A DNA stretch of 64,000 nucleotides, from assembly GCF_036323495.1 (NCBI RefSeq), contig NZ_AP028947.1, positions 3,100,001 through 3,164,000 on the forward strand. The letters run 5' to 3'. A program made the translations under genes and the position numbers. Positions 19,735-30,294 of the stretch are shown here, in pieces; position 1 is the stretch's first letter, and each line of letters starts with the position of its first letter. The notes beneath the pieces are model-generated. The model was given only the letters and a program-made list of their open reading frames with translations. It was not told the origin of the DNA and ran no database searches. Source of the stretch: Limnobacter thiooxidans (GTDB taxonomy: Bacteria; Pseudomonadota; Gammaproteobacteria; Burkholderiales; Burkholderiaceae_B).

Positions 19735-20060
19735 GATGCACTGCCCTGTGTTGAAGCAATCCAGTTCAGGTAGGGCAAATGCCCGTCCACAATTGGAAGC
19801 ACGATCAATTCGGGCAAATCATACTCGTGCAATTCCACAATGACTGCCTTCAGTTTTTCGACCTGTTTTTCAGAGCATTTCATCATCAACATCCATTCAG
19901 GCGTTTGTTCCAACTGCCCTTGCCAAAAATAAACCGACTCAATTGGGCCCACAATACTCGCGCAGGCTATACCACCACTTTCCACAAGTTGCCGGGCCAG
20001 ATTGGTGGCTTTGGTCTTTGAATCCACTGTCGTATAAGCCACAAAGCAATTTGTGTTCAT
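19731..20060 (-). CDS. cutA: CutA-family divalent ion tolerance protein
   Basis: 109-residue trimeric PII-like fold protein. Family motifs are present: VAYTTVDSKTKATNLARQLV, IGPIESVYFWQG-like core (GPIESVYFWQGQLEQ), MMKCSEK and HEYDLPELIVLPI. In E. coli cutA mutations were tied to copper tolerance, but that phenotype was later attributed to the neighbouring dsbD, so a direct copper role is unproven. The cutA-dsbD pairing seen here is widespread. Confidence 0.94.
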   Translation of the reverse strand: MNTNCFVAYTTVDSKTKATNLARQLVESGGIACASIVGPIESVYFWQGQLEQTPEWMLMMKCSEKQVEKLKAVIVELHEYDLPELIVLPIVDGHLPYLNWIASTQGSAS

Positions 20061-20077
20061 GTTCTCGTCTCCGCCCC

Positions 20078-20842
20078 TTAGCCCTTTGGTTTGAAACGTC
20101 GCTCTGTCAAATAGATCGCCAAACCGATACCCGATGCTGAATAGACTGCCATCTGCATCAAAAGTGCTGGCAAGGCACTGAAATCTCTTGCGTAAATACC
20201 GCGTAATGCGTCGACAACCACGGAAAGTGGCATGTAGTCAGCAATGATTTGCAGCCATGAAGGCAACTGAGCCCGTGGAAAGAACGCGCCCGACAAAAAG
20301 GTCATCGGCGTCACCACCAGGGTGAAATAAAACATGAAAAAATCGTAACTGGGTGCCCGGGCATTCACACACAAGCCAAAACCGGCAAACATCAAACAGG
20401 CCAACACCAGGACAAGCCAAGCAAGTAACCAAAACTGCAAGTCGCCAATGCCCAGCAACGCAATAATCAACAACATGGCACCCGTGCTGATCAATCCCTT
20501 GCTGGCTGCCCAAGCGCACTCACCCAACACCACCTCACGCAAACGCACAGGGGTATTCATGATCACTTGCCAGGTTTTCTGTGTATGCATCCTCGAAAAT
20601 GCAGAGTACAAGGCTTCAAAGGTTGGTGCGTTCATCGCGCTGATACACACAGCGCCAACAGCGAGATAATTCAGATAGGGCATACCGCCCACATCTGGCA
20701 ACATTGAACCCAATCCAAGACCAAAGGCCATCAAGGCCATGACAGGATCAACCACGTTGCCCAACAAGGAAGGCAAAGCAAGCTTGCGCCAAACCATGAA
20801 ATTCCGGCGCCACACCTGTACCACTGCATGGACATTAATCAT
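20078..20842 (-). CDS. ABC-2 type exporter permease (NodJ-like)
   Basis: Membrane subunit of an ABC exporter. 254 residues with six hydrophobic helices and the ABC-2 signature region SGAFFPRAQLPSWLQIIADYMPLS before the last helices. It resembles the NodJ/DrrB permeases. The start is taken at the ATG 20842, just inside the end of the ATPase gene (8-base overlap); a GTG one codon upstream is equally open. The substrate is unknown. nodI/nodJ names would be misleading, since no nodulation genes are nearby and such pairs are common in Burkholderiales. Confidence 0.88.
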   Translation of the reverse strand: MINVHAVVQVWRRNFMVWRKLALPSLLGNVVDPVMALMAFGLGLGSMLPDVGGMPYLNYLAVGAVCISAMNAPTFEALYSAFSRMHTQKTWQVIMNTPVRLREVVLGECAWAASKGLISTGAMLLIIALLGIGDLQFWLLAWLVLVLACLMFAGFGLCVNARAPSYDFFMFYFTLVVTPMTFLSGAFFPRAQLPSWLQIIADYMPLSVVVDALRGIYARDFSALPALLMQMAVYSASGIGLAIYLTERRFKPKG

Positions 20843-21797
20843 CACGCAAAGCCCTGCCAGTCAGGCTAAAAAAAACATCTTCGAGATTGCCCGGGCGATA
20901 GATGAAGTCAACTCCCATTGGATTTGACTCCTTGAGCCCAGTGAACACGATGTCGGCACAATGATTCTTGAAATAGTAATTCGCACCCCGTTGCTCAACA
21001 GGCATGGGATTGGCCTGTTGAATGGATGCCACACAGGCATCTGCACCAGCACCCCACAACTCCAAAACTGCGTAGCCCACAACATCCTTGATCAAGGCAG
21101 AGGGCTTGTCGCACACGACAATGTTGCCGTGATCAAGAATGGCAACGCGATCAGCCAACCGCTGCGCCTCGTCCATGTAATGCGTGGTCAAAAACAAAGC
21201 CACACCCTGCTTCTTCAAATCCACCAAACGATCCCAAATAACATGCTTGGCTTGCGGATCAAGCCCTGTGGTGGGTTCATCAAGAAACAAAACCTTGGGC
21301 TTGTTTATCAGGGCACGCGCCAGCATCAAACGCCGACGCATGCCACCGGATAGCGTAGCAACAGAGTCGGTGCGCCGGCTTTGCAGTTGGGCAAAGTTCA
21401 GCAACTCCTCCGCGCGTGCGCGCAGCTTCGCACCGTGAAGACCGAAATACCGGCCAAATACCAACAGATTTTCAAATACCGTGAAATCAGGATCCAAAGC
21501 GTCGTACTGTGGCACTACCCCCACCTCCTGTCGGGCCATATGGCCAGATCCCGGCAGGCTCAACCCCAACAGCTCAACACGACCACTGTCAGTTTCCGAC
21601 AAGCCAAGCGCAAGTGAGATCGTGGTTGATTTACCGGCGCCATTGGGTCCCAGTAAAGCAATGCATTCACCTGAGGCCAAAGAAAGGGACAAGCCCTCCA
21701 ATACAGCACGGCCCAAAAATGACTTTCTGACGTCAACAAGTTCCAACACCGTTGAATCACTCACCACATTAATTCCCACGCTTGTTGCAATGTCCAT
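20835..21797 (-). CDS. ABC exporter ATP-binding protein (NodI/DrrA-like)
   Basis: ATPase partner of the downstream permease. 320 residues: Walker A GPNGAGKST (50-58), Q-loop VVPQYDALDPDF, signature LSGGMRRRLMLARAL, Walker B VLFLDEPTTGLD, switch His in TTHYMDEA, plus a C-terminal domain of about 90 residues of the DrrA type. The ATG at 21797 has no clear ribosome-binding site and lies only 12 bases past a terminator stem. In-frame GTG codons downstream (first at residue 7) are alternative starts that remove only non-conserved residues. Confidence 0.88.
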   Translation of the reverse strand: MDIATSVGINVVSDSTVLELVDVRKSFLGRAVLEGLSLSLASGECIALLGPNGAGKSTTISLALGLSETDSGRVELLGLSLPGSGHMARQEVGVVPQYDALDPDFTVFENLLVFGRYFGLHGAKLRARAEELLNFAQLQSRRTDSVATLSGGMRRRLMLARALINKPKVLFLDEPTTGLDPQAKHVIWDRLVDLKKQGVALFLTTHYMDEAQRLADRVAILDHGNIVVCDKPSALIKDVVGYAVLELWGAGADACVASIQQANPMPVEQRGANYYFKNHCADIVFTGLKESNPMGVDFIYRPGNLEDVFFSLTGRALRDD

Positions 21798-21809
21798 CTT
21801 GAAAAATCA

Positions 21810-21844
21810 AAAAGCCGCATTAGCTGGTGCTAATACGGCTTTTC
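21810..21844 (-). terminator. Intrinsic terminator of the rRNA-protein supercluster
   Basis: On the minus strand, AAAAGCCG-x-ATTAGC pairs with GCTAAT-x-CGGCTTTT around a short loop, and the U-rich run follows. It lies about 90 bases past the rplQ stop and marks the end of the alpha operon, just before the ABC ATPase start codon. Confidence 0.85.
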
Positions 21845-21932
21845 GATTGAATGATCACACTGAAAGAAACCTGCCTAATTCGCCTGTTCTGACAAGGGTG
21901 CCAGCACAAACTAAAAGTCAGATTTAAAAGAA

Positions 21933-22331
21933 TCAGGCCTGCTCTTCAGCGATCTCAACGATTTCTGCTGTTTCTGGACGATCAACCAATTCAACCAAAG
22001 CCATTGGTGCATTGTCGCCCTTGCGGAAACCAAACTTCAGAACACGCATGTAGCCGCCGGGACGTGTTGCGTAGCGAGGACCGATTTCATCAAACAGCTT
22101 GATCACCATTTCACGGTCACGCAAGCGGCTGAATGCCAGGCGCTTGTTGGCCAATGTAGGTGTCCTACCCATCGTAATGATAGGCTCGGCAATCTTGCGC
22201 AGTTCTTTGGCCTTGGGCAACGTTGTTTTGATCACTTCATGACGCAACAAGGCGTTGGTCATGTTTCTAAACATAGCAAGGCGGTGGCTGCTGGTGCGAT
22301 TTAGTTTACGCAATCCATGACGGTGACGCAT
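21933..22331 (-). CDS. rplQ: 50S ribosomal protein L17
   Basis: 132 residues with the N-terminal signature [20 protein letters not shown] and the central [16 protein letters not shown] region. L17 sits near the peptide exit tunnel. A short acidic tail ([16 protein letters not shown]) follows the core. Last gene of the alpha operon, 33 bases after rpoA and followed by an intrinsic terminator. Confidence 0.98.
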   Translation of the reverse strand: MRHRHGLRKLNRTSSHRLAMFRNMTNALLRHEVIKTTLPKAKELRKIAEPIITMGRTPTLANKRLAFSRLRDREMVIKLFDEIGPRYATRPGGYMRVLKFGFRKGDNAPMALVELVDRPETAEIVEIAEEQA

Positions 22332-22364
22332 TTTAAATATCCTTCAATCTAACAAACGCTAAGC

Positions 22365-23345
22365 TCAGGGCTTATCGAGACCGGCTGGTGGCCAGTTTTC
22401 CAATTTCATACCCAGTGTCAAACCGCGTGCGGCCAACACCTCCTTGATCTCATTCAGTGACTTGCGACCCAGGTTAGGGGTCTTCAGCAACTCATTTTCT
22501 GTGCGCTGAATCAAGTCGCCAATGTAGTAAATATTCTCTGCCTTCAAGCAATTCGCCGAGCGAACAGTCAGTTCCAGGTCATCAACCGGACGCAGCAAGA
22601 TAGGATCTACCTGCGGCGCACGCTGAGAAACCTCAGGCTCTGCCGTGTTTTCCAAGGCGGCAAACACTGACAACTGCTCAACCAAAATGCGTGCTGCCAA
22701 ACGAATGGATTCCTCGGGCGACAAGACACCGTTGGTTTCGATTGACATCACCAAGCGATCCAAGTCTGTACGCTGCTCAACACGTGCGCTCTCTACTGCG
22801 TAGGAAACGCGCTTTACCGGGCTGAAAGAAGCATCCAGAACGATACGACCAATGGCCTTGCTTGGTTCATCAGGAAAACGACGAACGGAACCAGGCACAT
22901 AACCACGGCCTTTCTCGACCTTGATCTGCATGTCCAGCTTTCCACCCTGTGAAAGATGAGCAATCACGTGGTCAGGATTGATGATTTCGACATCATGGGG
23001 CAGCTCAATATCACCAGCCGTCACAACGCCTTCACCATCACGCTTCAAGGTCACAGTCACTACATCGCGTGACTCAAGCTTGAAAACAATCCCTTTCAGG
23101 TTCAACAACAGGTCAACAACGTCTTCCTGTACACCATCCAATGTCGAATACTCGTGAACCACTCCAGCGATTGACACCTCTGTAGGTGCGTATCCAATCA
23201 TGGAGGACAGCAACACGCGACGCAACGCGTTGCCCAAAGTGTGGCCGTAGCCACGCTCAAACGGTTCCATCACAACTTTTGCGCTGTTGGGGCCGACTGT
23301 CTCGACTTCAACAATGCGCGGTTTCAGCAAACTGGCATTAAACAT
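22365..23345 (-). CDS. rpoA: RNA polymerase subunit alpha
   Basis: 326 residues. The N-terminal domain ([19 protein letters not shown], about 31-49) dimerises and nucleates beta and beta-prime; the C-terminal domain ([34 protein letters not shown]) binds UP elements and activators. Length and motifs are standard for betaproteobacteria. Cotranscribed with rpsD upstream and rplQ downstream in the alpha operon. Confidence 0.99.
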   Translation of the reverse strand: MFNASLLKPRIVEVETVGPNSAKVVMEPFERGYGHTLGNALRRVLLSSMIGYAPTEVSIAGVVHEYSTLDGVQEDVVDLLLNLKGIVFKLESRDVVTVTLKRDGEGVVTAGDIELPHDVEIINPDHVIAHLSQGGKLDMQIKVEKGRGYVPGSVRRFPDEPSKAIGRIVLDASFSPVKRVSYAVESARVEQRTDLDRLVMSIETNGVLSPEESIRLAARILVEQLSVFAALENTAEPEVSQRAPQVDPILLRPVDDLELTVRSANCLKAENIYYIGDLIQRTENELLKTPNLGRKSLNEIKEVLAARGLTLGMKLENWPPAGLDKP

Positions 23346-23417
23346 TCAAAATCCTTTTCAGTACCCTCGGCTCGTTACACCGATAAGGCTGGGGATCGCT
23401 CGGATCAGTTAATCGAA

Positions 23418-24041
23418 TTAACGTGAGTACAATTCAACGATCAAGCTTTCGTTGATCTCTTGTGACAAGTCCGCACGGTCTGGAATGCTCTTGAAAGAGC
23501 CTTCAAGCTTCTTTGCATCTACGTTAACCCACAGAGGGAAACCCATCTGTTCGGCCAAAGTTACAGATTCAACAATGCGAGCCTGCGTCTTGGACTTTTC
23601 GCGAATAGCGATCACGTCATTCAACTTCACTGAATAGGAAGGAATGTTAACGGCTTTGCCATTCACGAGAATTGCCTTGTGGCTCACCAACTGACGTGCT
23701 TCGGCGCGTGTAGAGCCAAAACCCATGCGGTAAACAACGTTGTCCAAGCGGGATTCGAGCAACTGCAACAAGGTTTCACCTGTGTTGCCTTTGCGGCGGG
23801 AAGCTTCGGCAAAATAGCGGCGGAATTGCTTTTCCAACACGCCGTACATGCGCTTCACTTTTTGCTTCTCGCGCAGTTGCTGACCGTAGTCAGAGGTGCG
23901 AGCACCCGAAGTGCGACCATGCTGACCTGGCTTGGAATCCAGTTTGCACTTGGAATCAAGACTACGACGTGCGCTTTTCAGACTAAGGTCTGTGCCTTCA
24001 CGACGTGACAACTTACATTTTGGACCTGTATATCTAGCCAC
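23418..24041 (-). CDS. rpsD: 30S ribosomal protein S4
   Basis: 207 residues. N-terminal [19 protein letters not shown] and an S4 RNA-binding domain ([37 protein letters not shown]) at about 97-155. Primary 16S rRNA binder and, in E. coli, the translational repressor of the alpha operon. I see no zinc-binding Cys cluster, so this is the zinc-free form. Confidence 0.99.
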   Translation of the reverse strand: MARYTGPKCKLSRREGTDLSLKSARRSLDSKCKLDSKPGQHGRTSGARTSDYGQQLREKQKVKRMYGVLEKQFRRYFAEASRRKGNTGETLLQLLESRLDNVVYRMGFGSTRAEARQLVSHKAILVNGKAVNIPSYSVKLNDVIAIREKSKTQARIVESVTLAEQMGFPLWVNVDAKKLEGSFKSIPDRADLSQEINESLIVELYSR

Positions 24042-24116
24042 TTGAAACCTCTTTCATTACGCGATGTGAATCGCTTCAGTTCGCCAATTAATATGACGAA
24101 CAATGGTCTTAAAAAA

Positions 24117-24512
24117 TTAGATGCGACGACGCTTGGGAGGACGACATCCGTTGTGTGGGATCGGAGTGATGTCAGAAATACTGGTCACTTTGATACCCAA
24201 TGCATTCAAGGCGCGTACGCTGGACTCACGGCCGGGGCCTGGTCCTTTGATTAGCACTTCAACTGTCTTGATACCGCATTCTTGTGCAGCCTTTCCAGCC
24301 ACCTCAGCAGCGACCTGAGCAGCAAAGGGAGTGGACTTTCTTGAGCCCTTGAAACCCTGTGCACCCGATGTAGACCAAGCCAAAGCATTGCCCTGGCGAT
24401 CAGTGATCGTGATGATGGTGTTGTTGAATGAGGCGTGTACGTGCGCAATACCGTCAGAAATATTCTTTTTGACTTTCTTGCGTGCGCGGTTATTCGCTGT
24501 TCCTTTGGCCAT
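24117..24512 (-). CDS. rpsK: 30S ribosomal protein S11
   Basis: 131 residues with the S11 signature ([33 protein letters not shown]) and a basic C-terminus [12 protein letters not shown]. Part of the platform of the 30S subunit close to the mRNA exit. It lies between rpsM and rpsD; the 75-base gap to rpsD contains two small inverted repeats of unknown meaning. Confidence 0.99.
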   Translation of the reverse strand: MAKGTANNRARKKVKKNISDGIAHVHASFNNTIITITDRQGNALAWSTSGAQGFKGSRKSTPFAAQVAAEVAGKAAQECGIKTVEVLIKGPGPGRESSVRALNALGIKVTSISDITPIPHNGCRPPKRRRI

Positions 24513-24539
24513 TTGGCTAACCTTCCTATGATTACCTGA

Positions 24540-24905
24540 TTATTTCTTCAGTGCGATGCCAGCACGCTTCGGACCCTTGCGAGTGCGAGAATTCGTGCGT
24601 GTGCGCTGACCACGTACAGGCAGACCTTTACGGTGACGGAAGCCGCGGTAGCAACCCAAATCCATCAAACGCTTGATGTTCATGGTCACTTCACGACGCA
24701 AATCACCCTCAGTCAGGTACTTGCCCACTTCGTCGCGCAGCTTTTCCAAATCTGCGTCGTCAAGATCCTTGATCTTCTTGGACTCAGGAATGGAGGTCAC
24801 TGCACAAATCTTCTTGGCGGTGGAACGACCAATGCCGAATATAGCAGTCAGACCGATAACGGTATGCTGGTGGCTTGGAATGTTAATGCCGGCAATACGA
24901 GCCAT
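24540..24905 (-). CDS. rpsM: 30S ribosomal protein S13
   Basis: 121 residues: [20 protein letters not shown], the helix-two-turn-helix core, and a basic C-terminal tail ([20 protein letters not shown]) that reaches the P-site tRNA. It forms the intersubunit bridge of the 30S head. First gene of the alpha segment after rpmJ. Confidence 0.99.
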   Translation of the reverse strand: MARIAGINIPSHQHTVIGLTAIFGIGRSTAKKICAVTSIPESKKIKDLDDADLEKLRDEVGKYLTEGDLRREVTMNIKRLMDLGCYRGFRHRKGLPVRGQRTRTNSRTRKGPKRAGIALKK

Positions 24906-24920
24906 TTAAATCCCCTTTTA

Positions 24921-25034
24921 TTAACCTTGACGCTGCTTGTGACGCGGCTCGGAACAAATTACGCGAACAACGCCTTTGCGCTTGATCACTTTGCATTTTC
25001 TACAAATCTTTTTCACAGAAGCCTGAACTTTCAT
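24921..25034 (-). CDS. rpmJ: 50S ribosomal protein L36
   Basis: A 37-residue protein, [20 protein letters not shown] followed by [17 protein letters not shown]. The zinc-ribbon ligands are present (CxxC at 11-14, then Cys and His near 27 and 32), so this is the zinc-binding paralogue. Between infA and rpsM, the standard place in betaproteobacteria. No second L36 copy is in the window. Confidence 0.97.
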   Translation of the reverse strand: MKVQASVKKICRKCKVIKRKGVVRVICSEPRHKQRQG

Positions 25035-25058
25035 GGCGTAACTCCAAAAAGAACCAAT

Positions 25059-25277
25059 TCACTTGGCTCGAAAAACAATTCGTGCCCTGGACAAGTCATA
25101 CGGTGTCAACTCAACCGTCACCTTGTCACCAGGAAGGATGCGGATGTAGTTCATTCGCATTTTTCCTGATATGTGACCGAGCACCACGTGGCCATTTTCC
25201 AATTTCACTCGAAAAGTGGCGTTAGGGAGGTTTTCTACTACCTCTCCCTGCATTTGGATAACGTCGTCTTTAGACAA
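25059..25277 (-). CDS. infA: Translation initiation factor IF-1
   Basis: 72 residues, OB fold: [59 protein letters not shown]. Binds the 30S A site during initiation. Placement between secY and rpmJ is typical of betaproteobacteria and differs from E. coli. Four bases after the secY stop. Confidence 0.98.
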   Translation of the reverse strand: MSKDDVIQMQGEVVENLPNATFRVKLENGHVVLGHISGKMRMNYIRILPGDKVTVELTPYDLSRARIVFRAK

Positions 25278-25280
25278 TCA

Positions 25281-26609
25281 CTACCTCGTTAATCCAGAGC
25301 CTTTGAAGCTTGATTTCTTCAAAAGGCTGTCGTATTGCTGGGACATCACGTAGGCCTGAACCTGAGCCATGAAATCCATCGCAACAACTACAATAATCAA
25401 CAGAGACGTACCGCCGAAATAGAACGGCACACTCAATCCCAAAACCAGAAACTCAGGAAGCAAACACACCAAGGTGATGTAGGCAGCCCCAATCAGAGTC
25501 AAACGAGTCAGCACCTTATCGATGTAACGAGATGTTTGCTCACCTGGACGAATTCCTGGCAAAAACGCACCACTTTTCTTCAGGTTGTCTGCTGTCTCCC
25601 TGCTGTTGAACACCAATGCAGTGTAAAAGAAGCAGAAAAACACAATCGCTGTGGCATATAACAACATGTAGAGAGGATGTCCGGGAGAAAGAGTCTGAGA
25701 AACTTCCTTCAGGAAACCAACTACCGCACCATCACCGGAACCAAACCAACTTGTCAAAGTCGCAGGCAACAAAATAATACTGGAAGCGAAAATTGGTGGA
25801 ATTACTCCCGCCATATTCAACTTCAACGGCAAGTGCGAAGTTTGACCTTGATAGATCTTGTTACCCACTTGTCTCTTGGCATAATTCACCGTGATCTTCC
25901 GTTGGCCACGTTCCACGAACACAACCAGATAAGTTACGGCGATTGCAAGCACAACAATCAACAATGCGACCAAAGAACTCATCGCACCGGTCCTGACCAG
26001 TTCAAACAAACCACCAATCGCGCCGGGAAGACCCGCAGCAATACCTGCAAAAATCAGGATGGATATACCATTGCCCAAACCACGCTCAGTGATCTGCTCT
26101 CCAAGCCACATCAAAAACATGGTGCCTGTTACCAGAGACACAGCCGTAGTAAAACGGAACGCCATACCTGGATCAATCACCAGCCCAGCCTGTGATTCAA
26201 GTGCAATGGAAATACCAATGGCTTGAAAAGTGGCAAGGAAAAAAGTGCCGTATCGGGTGTACTGGGTAATCTTGCGACGCCCTGCCTCACCTTCCTTCTT
26301 CAACGCTTCCAATTGCGGAACCACGACGCTGGCCAACTGCATCACGATAGATGCCGAAATATAGGGCATGATACCCAGGGCAAAAACCGTGAAGCGGGAG
26401 AGAGCACCACCCGAGAACATGTTGAACATGCCAAGAATGCCGCCCTGCTGGCTGTCGAACAGCTGCTTCAACTGAGAAGGATCGATTCCAGGGACTGGAA
26501 TATGTGCGCCAATACGATACACAATCAGAGCCAGCAACAAGAACACAAGACGCTTGCGCAAATCAGTGAACTTGTTGGATGACGCTAATGTAGATGGGTT
26601 AAAGGCCAC
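25281..26609 (-). CDS. secY: Protein translocase channel SecY
   Basis: 442 residues with ten membrane helices and the conserved stretches [47 protein letters not shown] and [13 protein letters not shown]. It forms the SecYEG channel in the inner membrane; SecE is encoded elsewhere in the window at 51935-52318. Position in the spc operon between rplO and infA is standard. Confidence 0.99.
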   Translation of the reverse strand: MAFNPSTLASSNKFTDLRKRLVFLLLALIVYRIGAHIPVPGIDPSQLKQLFDSQQGGILGMFNMFSGGALSRFTVFALGIMPYISASIVMQLASVVVPQLEALKKEGEAGRRKITQYTRYGTFFLATFQAIGISIALESQAGLVIDPGMAFRFTTAVSLVTGTMFLMWLGEQITERGLGNGISILIFAGIAAGLPGAIGGLFELVRTGAMSSLVALLIVVLAIAVTYLVVFVERGQRKITVNYAKRQVGNKIYQGQTSHLPLKLNMAGVIPPIFASSIILLPATLTSWFGSGDGAVVGFLKEVSQTLSPGHPLYMLLYATAIVFFCFFYTALVFNSRETADNLKKSGAFLPGIRPGEQTSRYIDKVLTRLTLIGAAYITLVCLLPEFLVLGLSVPFYFGGTSLLIIVVVAMDFMAQVQAYVMSQQYDSLLKKSSFKGSGLTR

Positions 26610-26620
26610 GCGATGCTCTC

Positions 26621-27055
26621 TTAAGCGTTAATGGAGCCGCCAGCGGCCGCGATGGCCTCGGCTGCACCTTTCGTTGCCTTGATGCCGTTCAATACAACGG
26701 CACGCTTGATCTCACCAGCCAGGATTACCTTGACCGCGAGAGTCTGGGCGGGCACAAGGCCAGCCTGTTTCAGCGTCAAGATGTCCACTGTATCAACAGC
26801 CAATGTATCCAGATCAGTCAAACGAATCTGTGCGTTGAATGCCGCAGTACGTGAGGAAAAACCACGCTTGGGCAAACGACGATGCATAGGCATCTGACCG
26901 CCTTCGAAGCCAACCTTGTGAAATCCACCGCTACGTGACTTCTGACCCTTGTGACCGCGACCAGCAGTTTTACCCCAGCCAGAGCCGATACCACGACCCA
27001 CACGCTTGCGGTTAAACTTACTGCCCGGGGCGGGTGCAAGTGTATTCAATTCCAT
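26621..27055 (-). CDS. rplO: 50S ribosomal protein L15
   Basis: 144 residues. The glycine/basic N-terminal half ([20 protein letters not shown]) threads into the 50S subunit and the C-terminal half is globular. Its ATG shares one base with the rpmD stop (TAATG), indicating coupled translation. Confidence 0.99.
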   Translation of the reverse strand: MELNTLAPAPGSKFNRKRVGRGIGSGWGKTAGRGHKGQKSRSGGFHKVGFEGGQMPMHRRLPKRGFSSRTAAFNAQIRLTDLDTLAVDTVDILTLKQAGLVPAQTLAVKVILAGEIKRAVVLNGIKATKGAAEAIAAAGGSINA

Positions 27056-27237
27056 TATGCAGCCTCAACTTTCAACAGGTATGAAACCTTGTTAATCATT
27101 CCACGCACTTCGGGTGTATCAACCAGCACGCGGCTGTGATTAATACGACGCAGACCCAAACCACGCACGGTAGCGCGGTGAGTTTCTTTGGTGCCGATAA
27201 TGCTCTTAACCAACGTGACTTTTACGGATCCGCTCAT
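27055..27237 (-). CDS. rpmD: 50S ribosomal protein L30
   Basis: 60 residues from the ATG at 27237 ([40 protein letters not shown]). The frame is open two codons further, to a TTG inside the rpsE stop region, but the ATG is the better start. Single domain, without the extension seen in archaeal and eukaryotic forms. Confidence 0.98.
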   Translation of the reverse strand: MSGSVKVTLVKSIIGTKETHRATVRGLGLRRINHSRVLVDTPEVRGMINKVSYLLKVEAA

Positions 27238-27239
27238 GA

Positions 27240-27764
27240 TCAAGCCTCAAATAACTTTTCAACTGACAGGCCGCGCTTGGCAGCGATCTCAGCTGGGGTT
27301 TGCAACTTGCCCAAAGCATCCAGAGTTGCGCGAACCAGGTTATAAGGATTCGACGAACCGTGGCTTTTGGCCACGATGTTGCGAACACCCACAACTTCCA
27401 GAACAGCGCGCATTGGGCCGCCGGCAATAATGCCAGTACCTTCTTGCGCTGGAGCCAGGAACACCTTGGAGGCGCCATGCTGGCCGTACACAATGTGATG
27501 GATGGAGCCATCACGCAGTGACACTTTTTCCATCTGGCGACGAGCCTGCTCCATGGCCTTTTGAACGGCCACTGGCACCTCGCGGGACTTGCCCTTGCCC
27601 ATACCCACACTGCCATCACCATCACCAACAACTGTCAGTGCAGCGAAGCCGAGGATACGACCACCCTTAACAACCTTGGTCACGCGGTTAACCGCGATCA
27701 TTTTTTCCTTGAGGCCGTCATCACGCGCTTCAGGCGCGGCATTTTTACCTTGCATTCTTGCCAT
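27240..27764 (-). CDS. rpsE: 30S ribosomal protein S5
   Basis: 174 residues from the ATG at 27764 ([20 protein letters not shown]). dsRBD-like N-terminal domain ([38 protein letters not shown]) and C-terminal domain ([31 protein letters not shown]). The residues tied to spectinomycin response (KVVKGGR loop) look wild type. A GTG two codons upstream is in frame but less likely. Confidence 0.98.
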   Translation of the reverse strand: MARMQGKNAAPEARDDGLKEKMIAVNRVTKVVKGGRILGFAALTVVGDGDGSVGMGKGKSREVPVAVQKAMEQARRQMEKVSLRDGSIHHIVYGQHGASKVFLAPAQEGTGIIAGGPMRAVLEVVGVRNIVAKSHGSSNPYNLVRATLDALGKLQTPAEIAAKRGLSVEKLFEA

Positions 27765-27773
27765 GATCACTCC

Positions 27774-28136
27774 TTAGAATTTCAAGCCAGCTTCACGCGC
27801 AGCGTCAGCCAGTTCTTTAACGCGACCATGGTAGGCAAAGCCTGAACGGTCGAAAGCAACTTCGCTGATGCCAGCAGCCAACGCACGCTTGGCAATTGTG
27901 GCGCCAACCAAGGCAGCAGCTGCCTTGTTAGAGCCGGACTTGCCATCCAGCTGGGCACGCAAATCCTTGTCGTTCGTTGATGCAGCAGCCAAAACCTGAC
28001 CACCATCCGCAGAATGAACCGCGGCATAAATGTGGGAATTGGTACGGAACACACACAAACGGGTAGCACGAGCAAGTGCAATACGACGTCTGGTTTGTTT
28101 TGCACGACGGGCACGTGCTTCTTGTTTAGTTTCCAT
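27774..28136 (-). CDS. rplR: 50S ribosomal protein L18
   Basis: 120 residues: a basic N-terminus ([20 protein letters not shown]) and the 5S rRNA-binding core ([45 protein letters not shown]). With L5 and L25 it anchors 5S rRNA in the central protuberance. Nine bases ahead of rpsE. Confidence 0.98.
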   Translation of the reverse strand: METKQEARARRAKQTRRRIALARATRLCVFRTNSHIYAAVHSADGGQVLAAASTNDKDLRAQLDGKSGSNKAAAALVGATIAKRALAAGISEVAFDRSGFAYHGRVKELADAAREAGLKF

Positions 28137-28154
28137 GATTTACCTCTTGGCGCC

Positions 28155-28688
28155 TTATTTCTTCTTGGTCTCTTTGATAACCACACGCTCATCCGAATAA
28201 CGCACACCCTTGCCTTTGTAAGGCTCTGGTGGACGATAAGCGCGGATTTCCGCAGCAGTCTGACCAATCACTTGTTTGTCGGCACCCTTCAAGATGATCT
28301 CGGTAGGTGTTGGCGTTTCGGCCTTGACACCTGCGGGCAATTTGTGAACTACAGGGTGAGAGAAACCCAGCGCCAGGTTAATGGAATCACCCTGAACTGC
28401 GGCTTTGTATCCCACGCCTACCAACTGAAGCTTGCGCTCGAAGCCCTTGCTTACGCCGTTGACCATATTGGCCAACAACGCACGGGCCGTACCGGCCTGC
28501 GCATTGGCATCAGTTGTATCAACCACTGGCTTGACAGATAGAATGCCATTTTCAAAAACAGGCATCACCAAAGTATTCACATTCAGCTTCAGTTCTGCGC
28601 TTGCGCCCTTCACCGAAACCTGCTGACCGTTAATGGTCACCTGCACACTTGAAGGCACAGAAATGGGAGCTTTCGCTACTCTAGACAT
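28155..28688 (-). CDS. rplF: 50S ribosomal protein L6
   Basis: 177 residues in two repeated domains. Signatures: [39 protein letters not shown], and the C-terminal [20 protein letters not shown]. It binds near the sarcin-ricin loop at the factor-binding site. Confidence 0.99.
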   Translation of the reverse strand: MSRVAKAPISVPSSVQVTINGQQVSVKGASAELKLNVNTLVMPVFENGILSVKPVVDTTDANAQAGTARALLANMVNGVSKGFERKLQLVGVGYKAAVQGDSINLALGFSHPVVHKLPAGVKAETPTPTEIILKGADKQVIGQTAAEIRAYRPPEPYKGKGVRYSDERVVIKETKKK

Positions 28689-28700
28689 TTCATTACCCCT

Positions 28701-29096
28701 TTAAGCCACGTAGCAGATAACTTCGCCGCCGATACCAGTGGTACGGGCCTTGCGATCAGTCATCACGCCTTTGGAAGTTGAAACGATTGCAACACCCAGA
28801 CCGTTCATCACCTCAGGGATCTCGTCTTTACCTTTGTAAATACGCAAACCAGGCTTAGAAACGCGCTCGATCTTTTCAATCACGGGGCGACCCGCGTAGT
28901 ACTTCAACTCAATTTTCAAAACAGGTTTTGCTGATTCACCCACGATTGAGAAACTCTCAATGTAGCCTTCATCCTTCAAAACTTGTGCAATAGCTACCTT
29001 CACCTTAGAGGAAGGCATCTCAACCGAAACCTTGTCAACGCCTTGAGCATTGCGAATGCGGGTCAACATGTCGGCGATTGGATCACTCATACTCAT
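28701..29096 (-). CDS. rpsH: 30S ribosomal protein S8
   Basis: 131 residues, [20 protein letters not shown] at the N-terminus and [20 protein letters not shown] at the C-terminus. Binds the central domain of 16S rRNA and, in E. coli, represses the spc operon at the rplE start. An ATG two codons downstream is a possible alternative start; the longer form matches the betaproteobacterial norm. Confidence 0.99.
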   Translation of the reverse strand: MSMSDPIADMLTRIRNAQGVDKVSVEMPSSKVKVAIAQVLKDEGYIESFSIVGESAKPVLKIELKYYAGRPVIEKIERVSKPGLRIYKGKDEIPEVMNGLGVAIVSTSKGVMTDRKARTTGIGGEVICYVA

Positions 29097-29108
29097 AATT
29101 AGAACCCC

Positions 29109-29414
29109 TTACCAACTTGCCTTAGTGATCCCAGGAATCTCACCACGCATGGCAATTTCACGGATCTTGTTACGGGCCAAACCGAACAAACGGAATGTGC
29201 CGCGGGGACGACCAGTCAATTCGCAGCGGTTACGCTGGCGAGTCGGGTTCGCATTTCTTGGCAGTGCTTGCAACTTCAAGCGTGCCTCATAGCGCTCTGC
29301 CTCACTGACAGATTGGTCTTTCACGATCTTGTTCAAGGCATCGCGCTTGGCAGAATACTTCTTCACCAAGGCTGCGCGCTTTTTCTCACGATTAATCAAA
29401 GATAATTTGGCCAC
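29109..29414 (-). CDS. rpsN: 30S ribosomal protein S14 (zinc-free form)
   Basis: 101 residues, the long form without a CxxC zinc ribbon (only one Cys, in [12 protein letters not shown]). C-terminal [20 protein letters not shown] contacts 16S rRNA in the 30S head. Between rplE and rpsH. Confidence 0.99.
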   Translation of the reverse strand: MAKLSLINREKKRAALVKKYSAKRDALNKIVKDQSVSEAERYEARLKLQALPRNANPTRQRNRCELTGRPRGTFRLFGLARNKIREIAMRGEIPGITKASW

Positions 29415-29422
29415 GTCACACC

Positions 29423-29962
29423 TCAGTTACGGAACGGAAACTTGAAAGCGGTCAACAAAGCCTTGGCTTCATCATTTGTCTTCGCTGTCGTAGTTACGCT
29501 GATGTTAAGACCCCGAAGCGCGTCGATTTTGTCGTACTCGATCTCAGGGAAAATAATCTGTTCTTTGATGCCGATGTTGTAGTTACCCCGACCATCAAAC
29601 GACTTGCCAGATACACCACGGAAGTCGCGAACGCGCGGGAAAGCAACTGTTACCAGACGATCCAGGAATTCATACATGCGCTCGCCACGCAATGTAACCA
29701 TACAACCCACTGGATAGCCTTCGCGAATCTTGAAACCCGCAATCGCCTTCTTGGCCTTGGTTACAACAGGCTTCTGACCCGCAATCTTAGTCAGATCACC
29801 AACAGCATGCTCGATAATCTTCTTGTCGTTGACAGCCTCACCAACACCCATGTTCAGGGTGATCTTGGTAATGCGAGGCACTTCCATCACAGACTTGTAA
29901 CCGAATTGCTTGGACAGCTGCCCAACCACTTCGTTTTTATAAAACTCTTGAAAACGTGACAC
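29423..29962 (-). CDS. rplE: 50S ribosomal protein L5
   Basis: 179 residues from the GTG at 29962, preceded by a strong AAGGGGG ribosome-binding site six bases upstream. The N-terminus then reads (M)[20 protein letters not shown]. An upstream extension to 29992 would run into rplX and is rejected. Core motifs: [53 protein letters not shown]. 5S rRNA partner; it contacts P-site tRNA. Confidence 0.98.
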   Translation of the reverse strand: MSRFQEFYKNEVVGQLSKQFGYKSVMEVPRITKITLNMGVGEAVNDKKIIEHAVGDLTKIAGQKPVVTKAKKAIAGFKIREGYPVGCMVTLRGERMYEFLDRLVTVAFPRVRDFRGVSGKSFDGRGNYNIGIKEQIIFPEIEYDKIDALRGLNISVTTTAKTNDEAKALLTAFKFPFRN

Positions 29963-29972
29963 GACGGCCCCC

Positions 29973-30287
29973 TTAGTTTGCCAACTGAGCACCGGTTTTC
30001 ACCAGAACTCGCACGGACTTGCCATCAACTTTCTTGACAGCTACACGAGATGGCTTACCTGTCTCTTTGTCAAACAAGCTGACATTGGACTGGTGGATAG
30101 GCATTGTCTTGTCAACAACACCACCAACATCTCCCTTCATAGGATTAGGCTTCTGATGCTTCTTGACGATGTTCACACCCTCAACCAGGAGGTATTCATC
30201 GTTCACACGGGAGAGCACTACGCCCTTCTTTCCCTTGAACTTGCCGTTAAGCACCAGCACTTCATCGCCTTTGCGAATTTTGTTCAT
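29973..30287 (-). CDS. rplX: 50S ribosomal protein L24
   Basis: 104 residues with a KOW motif ([20 protein letters not shown]) at residues 4-23 and [15 protein letters not shown]. Early assembly initiator of the 50S subunit near the exit tunnel. Between rplN and rplE. Confidence 0.99.
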   Translation of the reverse strand: MNKIRKGDEVLVLNGKFKGKKGVVLSRVNDEYLLVEGVNIVKKHQKPNPMKGDVGGVVDKTMPIHQSNVSLFDKETGKPSRVAVKKVDGKSVRVLVKTGAQLAN

Positions 30288-30294
30288 AATTCCC

